NCBI RefSeq assembly: GCF_021602585.1
Contig: NZ_BQIP01000001.1
Location: 248,001-312,000, forward strand
From: Pseudomonas faucium
Lineage (GTDB): Bacteria > Pseudomonadota > Gammaproteobacteria > Pseudomonadales > Pseudomonadaceae
DNA: 64,000 nt
Direction of reading: 5' to 3'
Shown here: one piece after another, positions 15,671 to 24,681 of the stretch
Layout of the letters: each line of letters begins with the position of its first letter
Numbering within the stretch: position 1 is the first letter of the stretch
The notes under the pieces: model-generated
What the model saw: the letters and a program-made list of their open reading frames with translations, nothing else
The model's database searches: none
What the model was told of the DNA's origin: nothing
Program-made: the position numbers and the translations under genes

Positions 15671-18135
15671 GCCATCCCCATCTGCTTGCGCATGCGCGCG
15701 GTGATCGATTGGCGGGTCTTGCCCAGGGCCGCCCAGGGGTCCTCCAGGTCGGCCAGGCGCTCGGCCAGGTTGCCGATGTGCCATTGGTTGGCGCCCTTGA
15801 GCTGGGCCAGCTCCTCGCGCCAGATCGGCACCGACACCGGCAGCCCCTCGCGGGCCCGCAACGAATAGGCGCACGCGGTGGTGGCGCCCTGGCCGTTGCG
15901 CAGGTAGTCGATGAAGATCCGCCCGACCCGGTTTTTCGGGCCGGAAACGGCGCTGAGGCGGTCGGGGAACAGCTTGGCCAGGTAGTCGACGATGGCGTGG
16001 CTGAAGTCCTTGACCGCGTCCCAGCTGTCGCGCCGGGTCAGCGGCACCACCAGGTGCATGCCCTTGCCGCCGCTGGTCTTGAGAAACACCTTCAGGCCCA
16101 GCTCGTCGAGCAGGGTCAGGGTCAGTTGGGTAGCTTCGAGCATGGCCTTCCAGGGCAGCGCCGGGTCCGGGTCGAGGTCGAGGACGAAACGGTCGGGCTT
16201 GTCGAAGTCCTTGTCGGTGGCGTTCCAGGTGTGCAGTTCGAGCATGTTCATCTGCACGGCGCCGAGCAGGGTGTCGGCGCGGTTGATGACCATCGCCGCC
16301 TGGCCGGCTTCGGCCTTGTCGTAGGTGAGCACGTTGGGGATATGCAGCTGGCCGGCGTTCTTCTGGAAGAACAGTTCGCCGGCCAGGCCCTCGGGCGCAC
16401 GCACCAGGGCCACCGGGCGGTGCTTGAGGTACGGCAGGATCCACGGCGCTACCTGGGCGTAGTACTCGGCCACATCTCGCTTGGTGCTGCCAGAGGTGGC
16501 GTCGATCACCCGGTCGGGGTGGGTCAGGCGCAGCGTGGGCAGGGGCTCCTCGTGCGCTTGGTTTTTTTTGGCAACCTTGTTGCTGGGCATCGGGCGCTCC
16601 AGGTCGATGGCAGTGGCGGGCTTGTCGTCGCGCAGGCCATGGAACACCGCATGGCGCACCGAGCCATCGCGGGTCATCTGGGCATAGGCGACTTCGGCCA
16701 GCAGTTTCGGTTTCAGCCAGTGCACGCCCCGCGCCTCGGCGCCGGTCGGCGGGTTGGCCAGGGCCGGCTTGGCCGCCTGCAGGGGCTTGAGGCGGGCGTG
16801 GATGCTGTCCAGGGTCGCGGCGCTGAAACCGCTGCCGACCTTGCCGGCGTAGTGCAATGTGCCGCTGTCCGGGTCATGCAGTGCCAGCAATAGCGCGCCG
16901 AAGCCGCTGCGGCTGCCCTTGGGGTCGGTGTAGCCGACGATCACGAACTCCTGGCGCTGCTTGCACTTGAGCTTGATCCAGTCGGCGCTGCGCTTGCCCA
17001 GGTACGGGCTGCCCAGGCGCTTGCCGATCAAGCCTTCGAGCTGCAGGCGGCAGGCGCTGTCGAGCAGCGATTCGACCGGCTGGTCGAAGTCGGCGGAAAA
17101 CTGCAGTTCATCGGCCGTGCTGGCTTCGAGCAGCTGGCGCAGGGTGTCGCGGCGGTCTTCCAGGGGCAGTGGGCGCAGGTCCTGGCCGCTCAGGTAGAGC
17201 AGGTCGAACAGGTAGTAGACGATCTGCTCGTCGTTGTCGGTGTCGAAGGCGTTCTGCAGGGCCTGGAAGTCGGAAACGCCGTGCTCGCCGTTGACCACCA
17301 TTTCGCCATCCAGCCACGCCGAATCCAGGCCCAGCGTTCGCAAGGCGGCGACCTGGCGGGGCATCTTGGCGCTCCAGTCGTGGCCGTTGCGGGTGAACAG
17401 GCGTACATCGTCGCCGTCGATACGGGCCAGTATCCGGTAACCGTCGAACTTGACCTCGTAGCGCCAGTCGCCACTGGGCGGTGAGTCGACCAGGGTGGCG
17501 AGCTGCGGCTGCAACGTGTCGGGCTGGGCGGCCCGTTTGCGCCTGGCGGGTGCCTTGGCGCTCTTGGCGGGGCGTTGCGACACCAGGGTGCGGTCACTGA
17601 GCACGCTGTCGGGTTGGGCCTCGACCACGCTGTACTCCTGCTCGCTGCGGGCCTCGCCATCGTTGGACTTGACCAGCATCCACTGCTCTTTCTTGCCGCC
17701 CAGGTGGGTGCGGAACAGGTTCCACACGCCATTGAGCTTCTCGCCCTGCAGGCGAAAGCGCAGCTTGCCCCTGGCGTAGGCGTCCCGGGCATTGCCCTCT
17801 GGCTCCCAGATACCGCGGTCCCAGACGATCACATCGCCGGCGCCGTAATGGCCTTCGGGGATGTTGCCCTCGAAGCTTGCGTAGTCCAGCGGATGGTCCT
17901 CCACGTGCACGGCCAGGCGCCGCACCTTGGGGTCCAGCGACGGGCCCTTGGGGATGGCCCAGCTTTTCAGCGTGCCATCGAGTTCCAGGCGAAAGTCATA
18001 GTGCAGGTGGCTGGCGTCGTGCTTCTGGATGCAGAACTGCAAGGCATGGGCCTTGCCCCGCCCGCGCTTGCCACTGGGCTCGGGGGTGGCGTTGAAATCG
18101 CGCTTGCGCTGGTACTCCTGCAGGGGCTTGGCCAT
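15667..18135 (-). CDS. ligD: DNA ligase D (phosphoesterase-ligase-polymerase)
   Basis: The 822-residue protein has the P. aeruginosa LigD domain order. The 3'-phosphoesterase (residues about 30-185) has HDASHLHYDFRLELDG, giving H39, H45 and D47 as metal/catalytic residues. The ATP-dependent ligase (about 210-510) has EVKFDGYRI with the adenylated Lys. The primase-like polymerase (about 540-822) has FVLDLDPDPALPW with the catalytic Asp pair. It joins Ku-bound breaks. The start MAKPLQEYQRKRDF at 18135 is chosen because the phosphoesterase begins there; the frame upstream is non-protein-like. Four more genes are coupled downstream. Confidence 0.96.
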   Translation of the reverse strand: MAKPLQEYQRKRDFNATPEPSGKRGRGKAHALQFCIQKHDASHLHYDFRLELDGTLKSWAIPKGPSLDPKVRRLAVHVEDHPLDYASFEGNIPEGHYGAGDVIVWDRGIWEPEGNARDAYARGKLRFRLQGEKLNGVWNLFRTHLGGKKEQWMLVKSNDGEARSEQEYSVVEAQPDSVLSDRTLVSQRPAKSAKAPARRKRAAQPDTLQPQLATLVDSPPSGDWRYEVKFDGYRILARIDGDDVRLFTRNGHDWSAKMPRQVAALRTLGLDSAWLDGEMVVNGEHGVSDFQALQNAFDTDNDEQIVYYLFDLLYLSGQDLRPLPLEDRRDTLRQLLEASTADELQFSADFDQPVESLLDSACRLQLEGLIGKRLGSPYLGKRSADWIKLKCKQRQEFVIVGYTDPKGSRSGFGALLLALHDPDSGTLHYAGKVGSGFSAATLDSIHARLKPLQAAKPALANPPTGAEARGVHWLKPKLLAEVAYAQMTRDGSVRHAVFHGLRDDKPATAIDLERPMPSNKVAKKNQAHEEPLPTLRLTHPDRVIDATSGSTKRDVAEYYAQVAPWILPYLKHRPVALVRAPEGLAGELFFQKNAGQLHIPNVLTYDKAEAGQAAMVINRADTLLGAVQMNMLELHTWNATDKDFDKPDRFVLDLDPDPALPWKAMLEATQLTLTLLDELGLKVFLKTSGGKGMHLVVPLTRRDSWDAVKDFSHAIVDYLAKLFPDRLSAVSGPKNRVGRIFIDYLRNGQGATTACAYSLRAREGLPVSVPIWREELAQLKGANQWHIGNLAERLADLEDPWAALGKTRQSITARMRKQMGMA

Positions 18136-18294
18136 GGCGGGCTCCGGGACGGTACGCGGGTCTCTAGAAGTTGGGAGGCAGCAGGGCGCGGGCGAGTTCA
18201 AAATATCGCCGCTGGAAAAACTCTGAATCATTGCCCGCCGGGCGCAGTCGACCGCATGTAGCGAATGCACTTATCCACCTGAGGGAGAACCGAC

Positions 18295-18756
18295 ATGGCC
18301 CGACCAGACGACCCCAAGCCTTACACCCCGCCCGAGATCGACGACACCGAGGACCGCATGGGCAGTGTCCACGAGCTGGACTTCGATGAGCGCAACGACG
18401 AACGCCAAGGCCGCGTAGGGGATGAGCGCCCGGCACGGGAAGTCGATGAGGAATTTCCGCCGCGCCGGGTGGCCGAAAGCGGCATGACCGGTGGCGAGGC
18501 GCTGAGCGACAGCGCCCACGAGGACAACGTCACCTGGGACGACATGAGCCCGGACACCCTGATCGATGAAAGCGGCGCGCGCGACGCCGACGAGCCCGGG
18601 GGCGACGACGGCCCCGCCGACCAGATGCTGCGCCGGGTGGATGAGCGCGAGATCGGCGGCGGCATTGGCCTGGACGAAGCTGAACTGGCCCGCTCCGACC
18701 CCTTGGACGGCGAGCCATGGATCGACGATGTGGTGGACGACGACACGAGGAAATGA
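18295..18756 (+). CDS. Acidic hypothetical protein upstream of metallothionein
   Basis: The 153-residue protein begins MARPDDPKPYTPPEIDDTEDRMG. It is extremely rich in Asp, Glu and Arg with no hydrophobic segments, so it should be largely disordered. A GGGAGAA site precedes the ATG. It is followed by the metallothionein gene after two bases, so the pair is probably one operon. Similar Pseudomonas proteins have been labelled serine kinase/phosphatase, but I see no kinase or phosphatase motif here. Confidence 0.75.
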   Translation: MARPDDPKPYTPPEIDDTEDRMGSVHELDFDERNDERQGRVGDERPAREVDEEFPPRRVAESGMTGGEALSDSAHEDNVTWDDMSPDTLIDESGARDADEPGGDDGPADQMLRRVDEREIGGGIGLDEAELARSDPLDGEPWIDDVVDDDTRK

Positions 18757-18758
18757 CC

Positions 18759-18938
18759 ATGAACGAGCAACGCTGCGCCTGTGAGCACTGTTCCTGCACG
18801 GTGGGCGAGAATGCCGTGATGCGCGAGGGTAAGGCCTATTGCTGCGAAGCCTGTGCCTCCGGGCACCGTGGCGGTGAGCCTTGCCGCATGGGTAATTGCA
18901 CGTGTGCCAAGGCTTCACGGCCTGGCCAGAGCCAGTAG
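18759..18938 (+). CDS. Bacterial metallothionein
   Basis: The 59-residue protein starts MNEQRCACEHCSCTVGENAVMREGKAYCCEAC. It has ten cysteines in C-x-C-x2-C-x-C, CC-x2-C and later C-x4-C-x-C patterns, plus a metal-binding His (SGHRGG), typical of BmtA/SmtA-type zinc and cadmium metallothioneins. It would buffer Zn2+/Cd2+ in the cytoplasm. The C-terminal tail KASRPGQSQ is disordered. It is likely cotranscribed with the acidic protein upstream. Confidence 0.9.
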   Translation: MNEQRCACEHCSCTVGENAVMREGKAYCCEACASGHRGGEPCRMGNCTCAKASRPGQSQ

Positions 18939-18975
18939 CGACCACTGCGGTGCATGGCCAGGGCTTCGCCCTGGT

Positions 18976-19071
18976 TCGCTGGGCAACCCCGCTCCCACAA
19001 CAATCTCGCAGCCCGTGCTTTTGGCTATTGTGGGAGCGGGCTTGCCCCGCGAACACCGGCAAAGCCGGTGC
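18976..19071. repeat. REP-like inverted pair
   Basis: The left arm GGGCAACCCCGCTCCCACAA and the right arm TTGTGGGAGCGGGCTTGCCCC are inverted copies of the P. putida REP core. The right copy continues into CACCGGCAAAGCCGGTG. It lies between the metallothionein gene and a convergent secreted-protein gene, the usual setting for REP pairs. Confidence 0.8.
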
Positions 19072-19076
19072 CAGGC

Positions 19077-19505
19077 TCAGTGCGTCTGCCAGATACCGTT
19101 ATTGCGCTCGCAGTCGCTGCGCGCCTGCCCCAGGCTCGGGGTGTCGTAGTAATAGGTAATCACCCGCGCATCCTTGGACAACGCTGGCCGCGTCGACGGC
19201 TCGGCGCCGCCCACGGCTTTCGGATTGGCCAGCGCCTCCTGGGTCAACGGCGCGATGCAGCTGCCGACGCTGCCATCGGCGCAACGCGCCACCTTGTGCT
19301 TCTGGCTATTGAGCATCTCCTTGCTTTCATTGCTGCACGACCAGTTGATGGCCTCGGCCGGCATGTTGCTGAAGCTGTAGCAGGTATGCCCCTCCACAGG
19401 CTTGACGGCGTTGCTCGAGGAGCGGGTAGTCACGTCACAGGCCTCGGCCAGCACCTGGGTACTGACCAGGCTGCCCACCAGCACCACCCACACAAATGAA
19501 CGCAT
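19077..19505 (-). CDS. Secreted Cys-containing hypothetical protein
   Basis: The 142-residue protein begins MRSFVWVVLVGSLVSTQVLA, a clear Sec signal with cleavage after VLA-E. The mature part has six cysteines (ACDV, HTCYS, WSCSNE, ARCAD, GSCIAP, DCERN), consistent with periplasmic disulfides. I recognise no domain and assign no function. Confidence 0.7.
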   Translation of the reverse strand: MRSFVWVVLVGSLVSTQVLAEACDVTTRSSSNAVKPVEGHTCYSFSNMPAEAINWSCSNESKEMLNSQKHKVARCADGSVGSCIAPLTQEALANPKAVGGAEPSTRPALSKDARVITYYYDTPSLGQARSDCERNNGIWQTH

Positions 19506-19535
19506 GTGCCACCTCCCGGGCGTTTCGGCCCGTGT

Positions 19536-20495
19536 TCAGGTCTTGCGTAAAGTCGCTTTACTGCGTTGGCGCATGGTCCGTGCGCGTTTCTCCAGCACCA
19601 GGTACGTGACCACCGCCAGCAGCAGCGGGATCAGGTAGTACAGGGTGCGATAGCCCAGCAACGCCGCCACCAGGCTGCCCTGACCCAGCTGCCCATGCAG
19701 CAGCGCCAGGAACACCGCCTCGAGCACGCCCAGCCCGGCAGGAATGTGCGCAACCACCCCGGCCACGCAACTGATCAGCAAGATGCCGAGAATCGATGGG
19801 TAGAACAGCTCGCCCGGCAGCAGCCAATGGATCAGCGCCGCCATCAGCGCCCAGTTGCTCGCGCCCAGCGCCACCTGGCACAGCGCCAGGCGCAGCGAGG
19901 GCAGGGTGATCTCGTGCTCGCGGATATGCCAGGTACGTTTCCTGGCGAAGGCACAGGCCAGCAGGTAGCCCAGCGCGATCGCCAGCAAGGCGAAACCGAT
20001 GATCTGCAGCCCGGTGACGCCCACCGTCCAGTTTTCCGGCAGCTTGACCAGGCGCAGGGCGAACACCGTGCCCGCCAGCAGCATGTAGCCCATCCAGTTG
20101 GTCAGCAGGCCCAGGGTGAGAATCCGGGTAATGGTCGCGTTATCCAGGCCCAGCCGGCCATACAGCCGGTAGCGCAAGGCCACGCCACCGACCCAGGTGG
20201 TGAAGTTCAAGTTGAACGCATAGCAGACGAAGGCCACCGGCAGCACCTGCCGCGCAGGCAACTGGTGCCCGGTGTAGGCGCGTGCCAGCAGGTCGTAGCT
20301 GGCGAAGGTCAGGTAGCTGCACAGCGCCAGGCCCAGCCCGATCAGCAAGGTGCTCGGCTTGTACGCCACCAGCGACTGGCGCACTTCGTGCCAGTCCAGG
20401 TTGCGCGCCAGGGTATACAGCAGCACGGGAATCAGCACGATGAACAGCACGGTCAGCAGGCGCTTGGCCCAGCGGTGCCAGCGTTTGTCAGCCAT
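19536..20495 (-). CDS. YbhN-like membrane protein (UPF0104/LPG synthase TM family)
   Basis: The 319-residue protein begins MADKRWHRWAKRLLTVLFIVLIPVLLYTLA and has about eight membrane segments. Family features include FNLNFTTWVGGVALRYRLYGRLGL and CVAGVVAHIPAGLGVLEAVFLALL. It shares the flippase-like domain of lysyl-phosphatidylglycerol synthases. Its ATG overlaps the clsB stop by one base. In E. coli the same trio (YbhP, ClsB, YbhN) is encoded together, so a role in phospholipid handling is likely. Confidence 0.85.
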   Translation of the reverse strand: MADKRWHRWAKRLLTVLFIVLIPVLLYTLARNLDWHEVRQSLVAYKPSTLLIGLGLALCSYLTFASYDLLARAYTGHQLPARQVLPVAFVCYAFNLNFTTWVGGVALRYRLYGRLGLDNATITRILTLGLLTNWMGYMLLAGTVFALRLVKLPENWTVGVTGLQIIGFALLAIALGYLLACAFARKRTWHIREHEITLPSLRLALCQVALGASNWALMAALIHWLLPGELFYPSILGILLISCVAGVVAHIPAGLGVLEAVFLALLHGQLGQGSLVAALLGYRTLYYLIPLLLAVVTYLVLEKRARTMRQRSKATLRKT

Positions 20496-21697
20496 CAGGT
20501 ATTGCCCTCGTGAAGGTCGCCCTGGGCCTGCACCTCTGGCTGCAGCGAGCGCAGCCGCTGGCGGTGCGCCGGGAACCAGCCGGCGATACGCGGGAAATGC
20601 CGGATGACGTGGAAGCACACGAAAATCAGCGGCGCCCGCCACCAGTAACCGCGCACCATGCGCTCCAGGGTCACGGCCTTGCACTGCTCGCTGGCCAGGG
20701 CGCTGAGGTGCTGGTGCAGGTGCTGGTTGAACGCCCGGTCACGGATCAGCAGGTTGGCCTCCAGGTTGAACGACAGGCTCAGCGGGTCGAGGTTGCTCGA
20801 ACCCACGGTCGACCATTCATCGTCCACCAGCGCCACCTTGCCGTGCAGCGGCCGTTGGCAGTACTCGTGGATGTGCACGCCATCGCGCAGCAGGTAGTTG
20901 TACAACAGCCGCGACAGGGCGCGGACCCAGCGCATGTCTGGCTGGCCCTGCAAAATCAGCGTCACCTGCACCCCGCGGCGGGCGGCGTTGCGCAGTTCAC
21001 GCAGCAGGCGGTAGCCGGGGAAGAAGTAGGCATTGGCGATGACGATGCGCTGGCGTGCAGCGCGCAGCGCCTGCAGGTAGCAGGCTTCGATGTCGGTGCG
21101 CCGGCGGGCGTTGTCGCGCTCCACCAGCACGGCACTGGCTGGCCCTGCGGCAGCCACCTGCGGGCGCACCTCGCTGGGTGGGTCGAGCACCGGCGCCATC
21201 AGCCTGCGGCTGGAGGCATGCACCTGGGCCACCACCGGCCCGCACACTTGCACCGCATAGTCCTGCTTGGCCATCGGCCCGTAGTCGCCCAGGTGATCGG
21301 CGCTGTAGTTGATGCCGCCAATGAACGCCAGCTCGCCGTCGATGACCACGATCTTGCGGTGCAGGCGGCGGAACAGGTTGGTGCGCATGCCGGCCAGGCG
21401 CGGTTGCGGGTCGAAGGCGTGAAAGCGCACACCGGCTTCGGTCATGGCCGCGACGAAGGCGTCCGGCAAGTCCGCCGTGCCATAGCCATCGACTGCCATT
21501 TCCACCCGCACGCCACGCTGGGCCGCGTCGATCAGCACCTGCTTGAGCTGCTGGCCGACCTTGTCGTCGAAGATGATGAAGGTTTCCAGGAGGATTTCCT
21601 CGCGTGCCTGGGCCATGGCCTCGAACACACGGGGGTAGTAGTCCTCGCCATTGACCAGCAGCTCAACGCTGTTGCCTGGTGTCCAGGGTCTGTTCAC
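20495..21697 (-). CDS. clsB: Cardiolipin synthase ClsB
   Basis: The 400-residue phospholipase D superfamily protein has two HKD motifs, LHRKIVVIDGELAFIGGIN and LHGKVALVDDEWSTVGSSN. The GTG start at 21697 overlaps the stop of the EEP gene (GTGA), and the frame opens with VNRPWTPGNSVELLVNGEDYYP. ClsB makes cardiolipin from two phosphatidylglycerols and can also make PG from PE. It has no N-terminal membrane helix, unlike ClsA. Confidence 0.92.
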   Translation of the reverse strand: MNRPWTPGNSVELLVNGEDYYPRVFEAMAQAREEILLETFIIFDDKVGQQLKQVLIDAAQRGVRVEMAVDGYGTADLPDAFVAAMTEAGVRFHAFDPQPRLAGMRTNLFRRLHRKIVVIDGELAFIGGINYSADHLGDYGPMAKQDYAVQVCGPVVAQVHASSRRLMAPVLDPPSEVRPQVAAAGPASAVLVERDNARRRTDIEACYLQALRAARQRIVIANAYFFPGYRLLRELRNAARRGVQVTLILQGQPDMRWVRALSRLLYNYLLRDGVHIHEYCQRPLHGKVALVDDEWSTVGSSNLDPLSLSFNLEANLLIRDRAFNQHLHQHLSALASEQCKAVTLERMVRGYWWRAPLIFVCFHVIRHFPRIAGWFPAHRQRLRSLQPEVQAQGDLHEGNT

Positions 21698-22479
21698 AGG
21701 CTGATCTCCGCGGCCAGGGGGGCGTGGTCGGAAAGGTGCGACCAGGGATATTTGGCCAGCACCTGGGCCTTGTTCGGCAGGGCATTGCGCAGGTAGATGC
21801 GGTCCAGGCGCAGCAGCGGCAGGCGCGCCGGGAAGCTGCGCGCGGGGCTGCCGTAACGCTCGCCAAAGGCTTCGACCAGGCGCTGGCCGAGCACGGCATC
21901 GGCTTTCAGGCGCCAGTCGTTGAAGTCGCCCGCGACGATCACCGGCGCCTTGGCCGGCAGGCTGTCGAGCAGGTCGAGCAGCAGCTGCACCTGGCGTTGC
22001 CGGTGCGCTTCGCGCAGCCCCAAGTGCACGCACACCGCATGCACCTGGTCGTGGCCGGGCACCTCCAGGCGGCAATGCAACAGCCCACGCTCCTCGTTGC
22101 CGTGGATCGAGACATCGAGGTTGCGGTGCTCGACGATGGGGAATTTCGACAGCAGCGCGTTGCCGTGGTCGCCATGGGGGTAGACCGCGTTGCGGCCATA
22201 GGCGAACTGCGGCCACATGCTGTCGGCGAGAAACTCGTACTGCGGCGTCTGCGGCCATTCGGGGTGGCGCTGGGCATGCTGCTGGTGGCTGCCATGCACC
22301 TCCTGCAGGAACACCAGGTCGGCGCCGCTGGCGCGCACCGCTTCACGCAGCTCCGGCAGGATGAAACGCCGGTTGAACGGGGTGAAACCCTTGTGCACGT
22401 TGATCGTCAGCACGTTCAGGCGGTGCACCGTGGTCAGCCGGTCGATCAGGCTGTCGGGGGCGGGCAGGGTGTTGTTCAC
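21694..22479 (-). CDS. Endonuclease/exonuclease/phosphatase family protein (YbhP-like)
   Basis: The 261-residue protein has the EEP catalytic order: LTINVHKGFTPFNRR, LVFLQEVHG with the metal-binding Glu, GNALLSKFPI, VIVAGDFNDW, LDRIYLRN and HLSDHAPLAAEI with the catalytic His. It lies between the DUF72 and clsB genes with four-base overlaps on both sides. YbhP is the E. coli counterpart next to clsB; the substrate is unknown. Confidence 0.9.
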   Translation of the reverse strand: MNNTLPAPDSLIDRLTTVHRLNVLTINVHKGFTPFNRRFILPELREAVRASGADLVFLQEVHGSHQQHAQRHPEWPQTPQYEFLADSMWPQFAYGRNAVYPHGDHGNALLSKFPIVEHRNLDVSIHGNEERGLLHCRLEVPGHDQVHAVCVHLGLREAHRQRQVQLLLDLLDSLPAKAPVIVAGDFNDWRLKADAVLGQRLVEAFGERYGSPARSFPARLPLLRLDRIYLRNALPNKAQVLAKYPWSHLSDHAPLAAEISL

Positions 22480-23393
22480 AGGGCCACCTCCGGCTCGACA
22501 CCCGGTTCGGTCAGCAGCGGGCCGTCCAGCGACAGTTTGTCCAGCAGGCGCCTGGCGTCGTAGGGCGCGTGCACCTTCTGGTCGTTGTCGAAATAGCAGT
22601 AGATGTCACGCGATGCGCGGCGCCGTGGCGGGCGCGCCAGTACCAGCTGGGCATCGTCCGGCTGGCCGCCGTGGCTCCAGCGCTGGATGCGCTGCTGCCA
22701 GCGGCGCAGGGCACGGGCGGTGTAGCCGCTGCTGTAGAGCTCGACGTCGCCGTGCAGGCGCAGGTAGACGAAATCGGCGGTGAGGTCTTCGACATAGGGC
22801 CATTTGCCGGCGCTGTCTGCCACCACCAGCGCCACCTTGTGCTTGCGCAGCAGCTTGATGAAGGCCTCGCAGAGGAAGCTCTCGTGGCGGATTTCCACGG
22901 CGTGGCGCAGGCGCGCATTGCCGCGCCCCAGGTTGCCGATATTGCCGCGCAGGCGCTCGGCACAGGCCCGGGCACAGGCGCGTGCTGCTTCATGGTCCTG
23001 GGGCAGGCGTTCGAGGAAGTGGCTGAAACGGGCTTCATCGAACTTCATGTTCGGTGGGAACTGCCAGAGGATCGGCCCCAGCTTCTTGCCCAGCTGCAAC
23101 GGCCCCGAGGCGAAGAAGTTGGCCAGCGGCTCTTCGATGTCCTTGAGCCTGCGCACATGGGTGATGTAACGCGGCGCCTTGACCGCGAAGACGAAGCCGT
23201 CCGGGGTGTCGTCACGCCAGTGCTGGTAGCGCTCTGGCGTCTGCAGGCTGTAGAACGAGCCATTGATCTCGATGCTGTTGACCGCCCGCGAGGCGAACGC
23301 CAGCTCGCTGTGCTGGGGCAGCCCTTTGGGGTAGAAATCGTTGCGCCAGGGGCCATAACGCCATCCGGAAATACCGATGCGGATCTCGCTCAC
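22476..23393 (-). CDS. DUF72 (YecE-like) TIM-barrel protein
   Basis: The 305-residue protein reads VSEIRIGISGWRYGPWRNDFYPKGLPQHSELAFASRAVNSIEINGSFYSLQ, the hallmark DUF72 start. Later motifs are PILWQFPPNM, AVEIRHESFL, and DFVYLRLHG with the conserved YxRxHG-like segment. The start is taken as GTG at 23393 because no ATG is suitably placed. Function of DUF72 is unknown. The first position in the clsB operon suggests cotranscription. Confidence 0.85.
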   Translation of the reverse strand: MSEIRIGISGWRYGPWRNDFYPKGLPQHSELAFASRAVNSIEINGSFYSLQTPERYQHWRDDTPDGFVFAVKAPRYITHVRRLKDIEEPLANFFASGPLQLGKKLGPILWQFPPNMKFDEARFSHFLERLPQDHEAARACARACAERLRGNIGNLGRGNARLRHAVEIRHESFLCEAFIKLLRKHKVALVVADSAGKWPYVEDLTADFVYLRLHGDVELYSSGYTARALRRWQQRIQRWSHGGQPDDAQLVLARPPRRRASRDIYCYFDNDQKVHAPYDARRLLDKLSLDGPLLTEPGVEPEVAL

Positions 23394-23547
23394 ACTGCCG
23401 TCCTCGCTGCCAGGTGTCCTTTGAACTGCGACCGGGTGGGCAAGGCCAGGGTTCAGCGCGGTTGACCAGTGGCGCAGCGGCGAGGGCAAGGGAACTTTGC
23501 TGCGGCGCGCCTCTCCACCGAAGGACGAACTGGTGAGGACCGGTGGC

Positions 23548-23949
23548 ATGAAATTCGACCGTTTCGCCCAATGGCTGGCCAACTGGACAGGGCGCCCGCT
23601 GTCCTTCGCTGTCGCCTTGTTGCTGATCCTGGTGTGGGGCCTGAGCGGGCCGCTGTTCCACTTCAACGACACCTGGCAACTGGTGATCAATACCTCGACC
23701 ACGATCATCACCTTCCTGATGGTGTTCCTCATCCAGAACACCCAGAACCGCGACAACGACGAGCTGCACATCAAGATCGACGAGCTGCTGCGCACCACCC
23801 GCCGCGCGCACAAGGCGCTGCTCGACCTCGAAGACATGGACCCGGCGCAGCTGCGTGCCCTGCGCAAGCAGTACCAGCTGATGGGCGAGCGCGGCGACGA
23901 CGATGAGGGTGCGCAAGAACAGGACGACCCACGCGAGGCCAGGAAATGA
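23548..23949 (+). CDS. Low-affinity iron permease-family membrane protein
   Basis: The 133-residue protein begins MKFDRFAQWLANWTGRPLSFAVALLLILVWGLSGPLF. A second membrane helix (VINTSTTIITFLMVFLIQNTQNRDNDELHIKIDELL) follows, the signature of the small FET4-related family. A coiled, acidic cytoplasmic tail closes the protein. Iron transport is a family label and not shown. The ClpP-like gene follows after 22 bases. Confidence 0.85.
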   Translation: MKFDRFAQWLANWTGRPLSFAVALLLILVWGLSGPLFHFNDTWQLVINTSTTIITFLMVFLIQNTQNRDNDELHIKIDELLRTTRRAHKALLDLEDMDPAQLRALRKQYQLMGERGDDDEGAQEQDDPREARK

Positions 23950-23971
23950 CCCGCCCAACCCGGAGGCAAGC

Positions 23972-24523
23972 ATGGCCAGACACATCATTCACTTCACCGG
24001 CCCGATCAACTCATCCACCTGCGGCAACCTGATCAACACCTGCGCCAAGGCGTTGCAGCAGGGCGCCGAGCTGTTGCAGCTGAACATCGCCACCATGGGC
24101 GGGGAGTGCAGCTACGGCTTCACCCTGTACAACTTCCTGCGCACCCTGCCGGTGCCGCTGCACACCCATAACCTGGGCACCGTCGAGTCGATGGGCAACA
24201 TCCTGTTCCTGGCCGGCGAGCACCGTACCGCCTGTGCCTACAGCAAGTTCCTGTTCCACCCGTTCCACTGGACCTTGCACGGCTCGGTGGACCATGCGCG
24301 CATGGCTGAATACGCCATGAGCCTGGACTATGACCTGCGCCTGTACGCGCAGATCGTCGCCGAGCGCACCCAGGGCAGCAGCGAGGTGCTGGACGTGGCC
24401 CGTTACCTGATGGCCTACCCGCGCATTCTCGGGCCGCAGGAGGCGCTGGCCAGCGGCATGATCCATGCCATCGACGAAATGCCCATCGAGGCCGAGATGG
24501 CCCAGTGGAGCGTGCATGCGTGA
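23972..24523 (+). CDS. ClpP-like serine peptidase homologue
   Basis: The 183-residue protein begins MARHIIHFTGPINSSTCGNLINTCAKALQQGAELLQLNIATMGGEC, the ClpP/crotonase fold start. LGTVESMGNILFLAGEHR places a Ser-Met-Gly like the ClpP nucleophile, and SKFLFHPFHWTLHG gives His near the expected catalytic position. It is divergent from housekeeping ClpP and no Clp ATPase gene adjoins. It could be an independent peptidase or an accessory subunit. GGAGGC precedes the ATG. Confidence 0.75.
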   Translation: MARHIIHFTGPINSSTCGNLINTCAKALQQGAELLQLNIATMGGECSYGFTLYNFLRTLPVPLHTHNLGTVESMGNILFLAGEHRTACAYSKFLFHPFHWTLHGSVDHARMAEYAMSLDYDLRLYAQIVAERTQGSSEVLDVARYLMAYPRILGPQEALASGMIHAIDEMPIEAEMAQWSVHA

Positions 24524-24681
24524 GGCGCAAAGCCTGCGCGCAAGCAATTGCCGAAGCGGCGTTTGGTGCCGCCGGTCAGTCGGCACCAATCCGATTGAGC
24601 AGAGGGGGCCATGGGCGGCTCGCAAGTAGGGCATGGCCAAGGTTCATGCGTCCCACCCCATCCAGCGCAAGGAGATACCCG

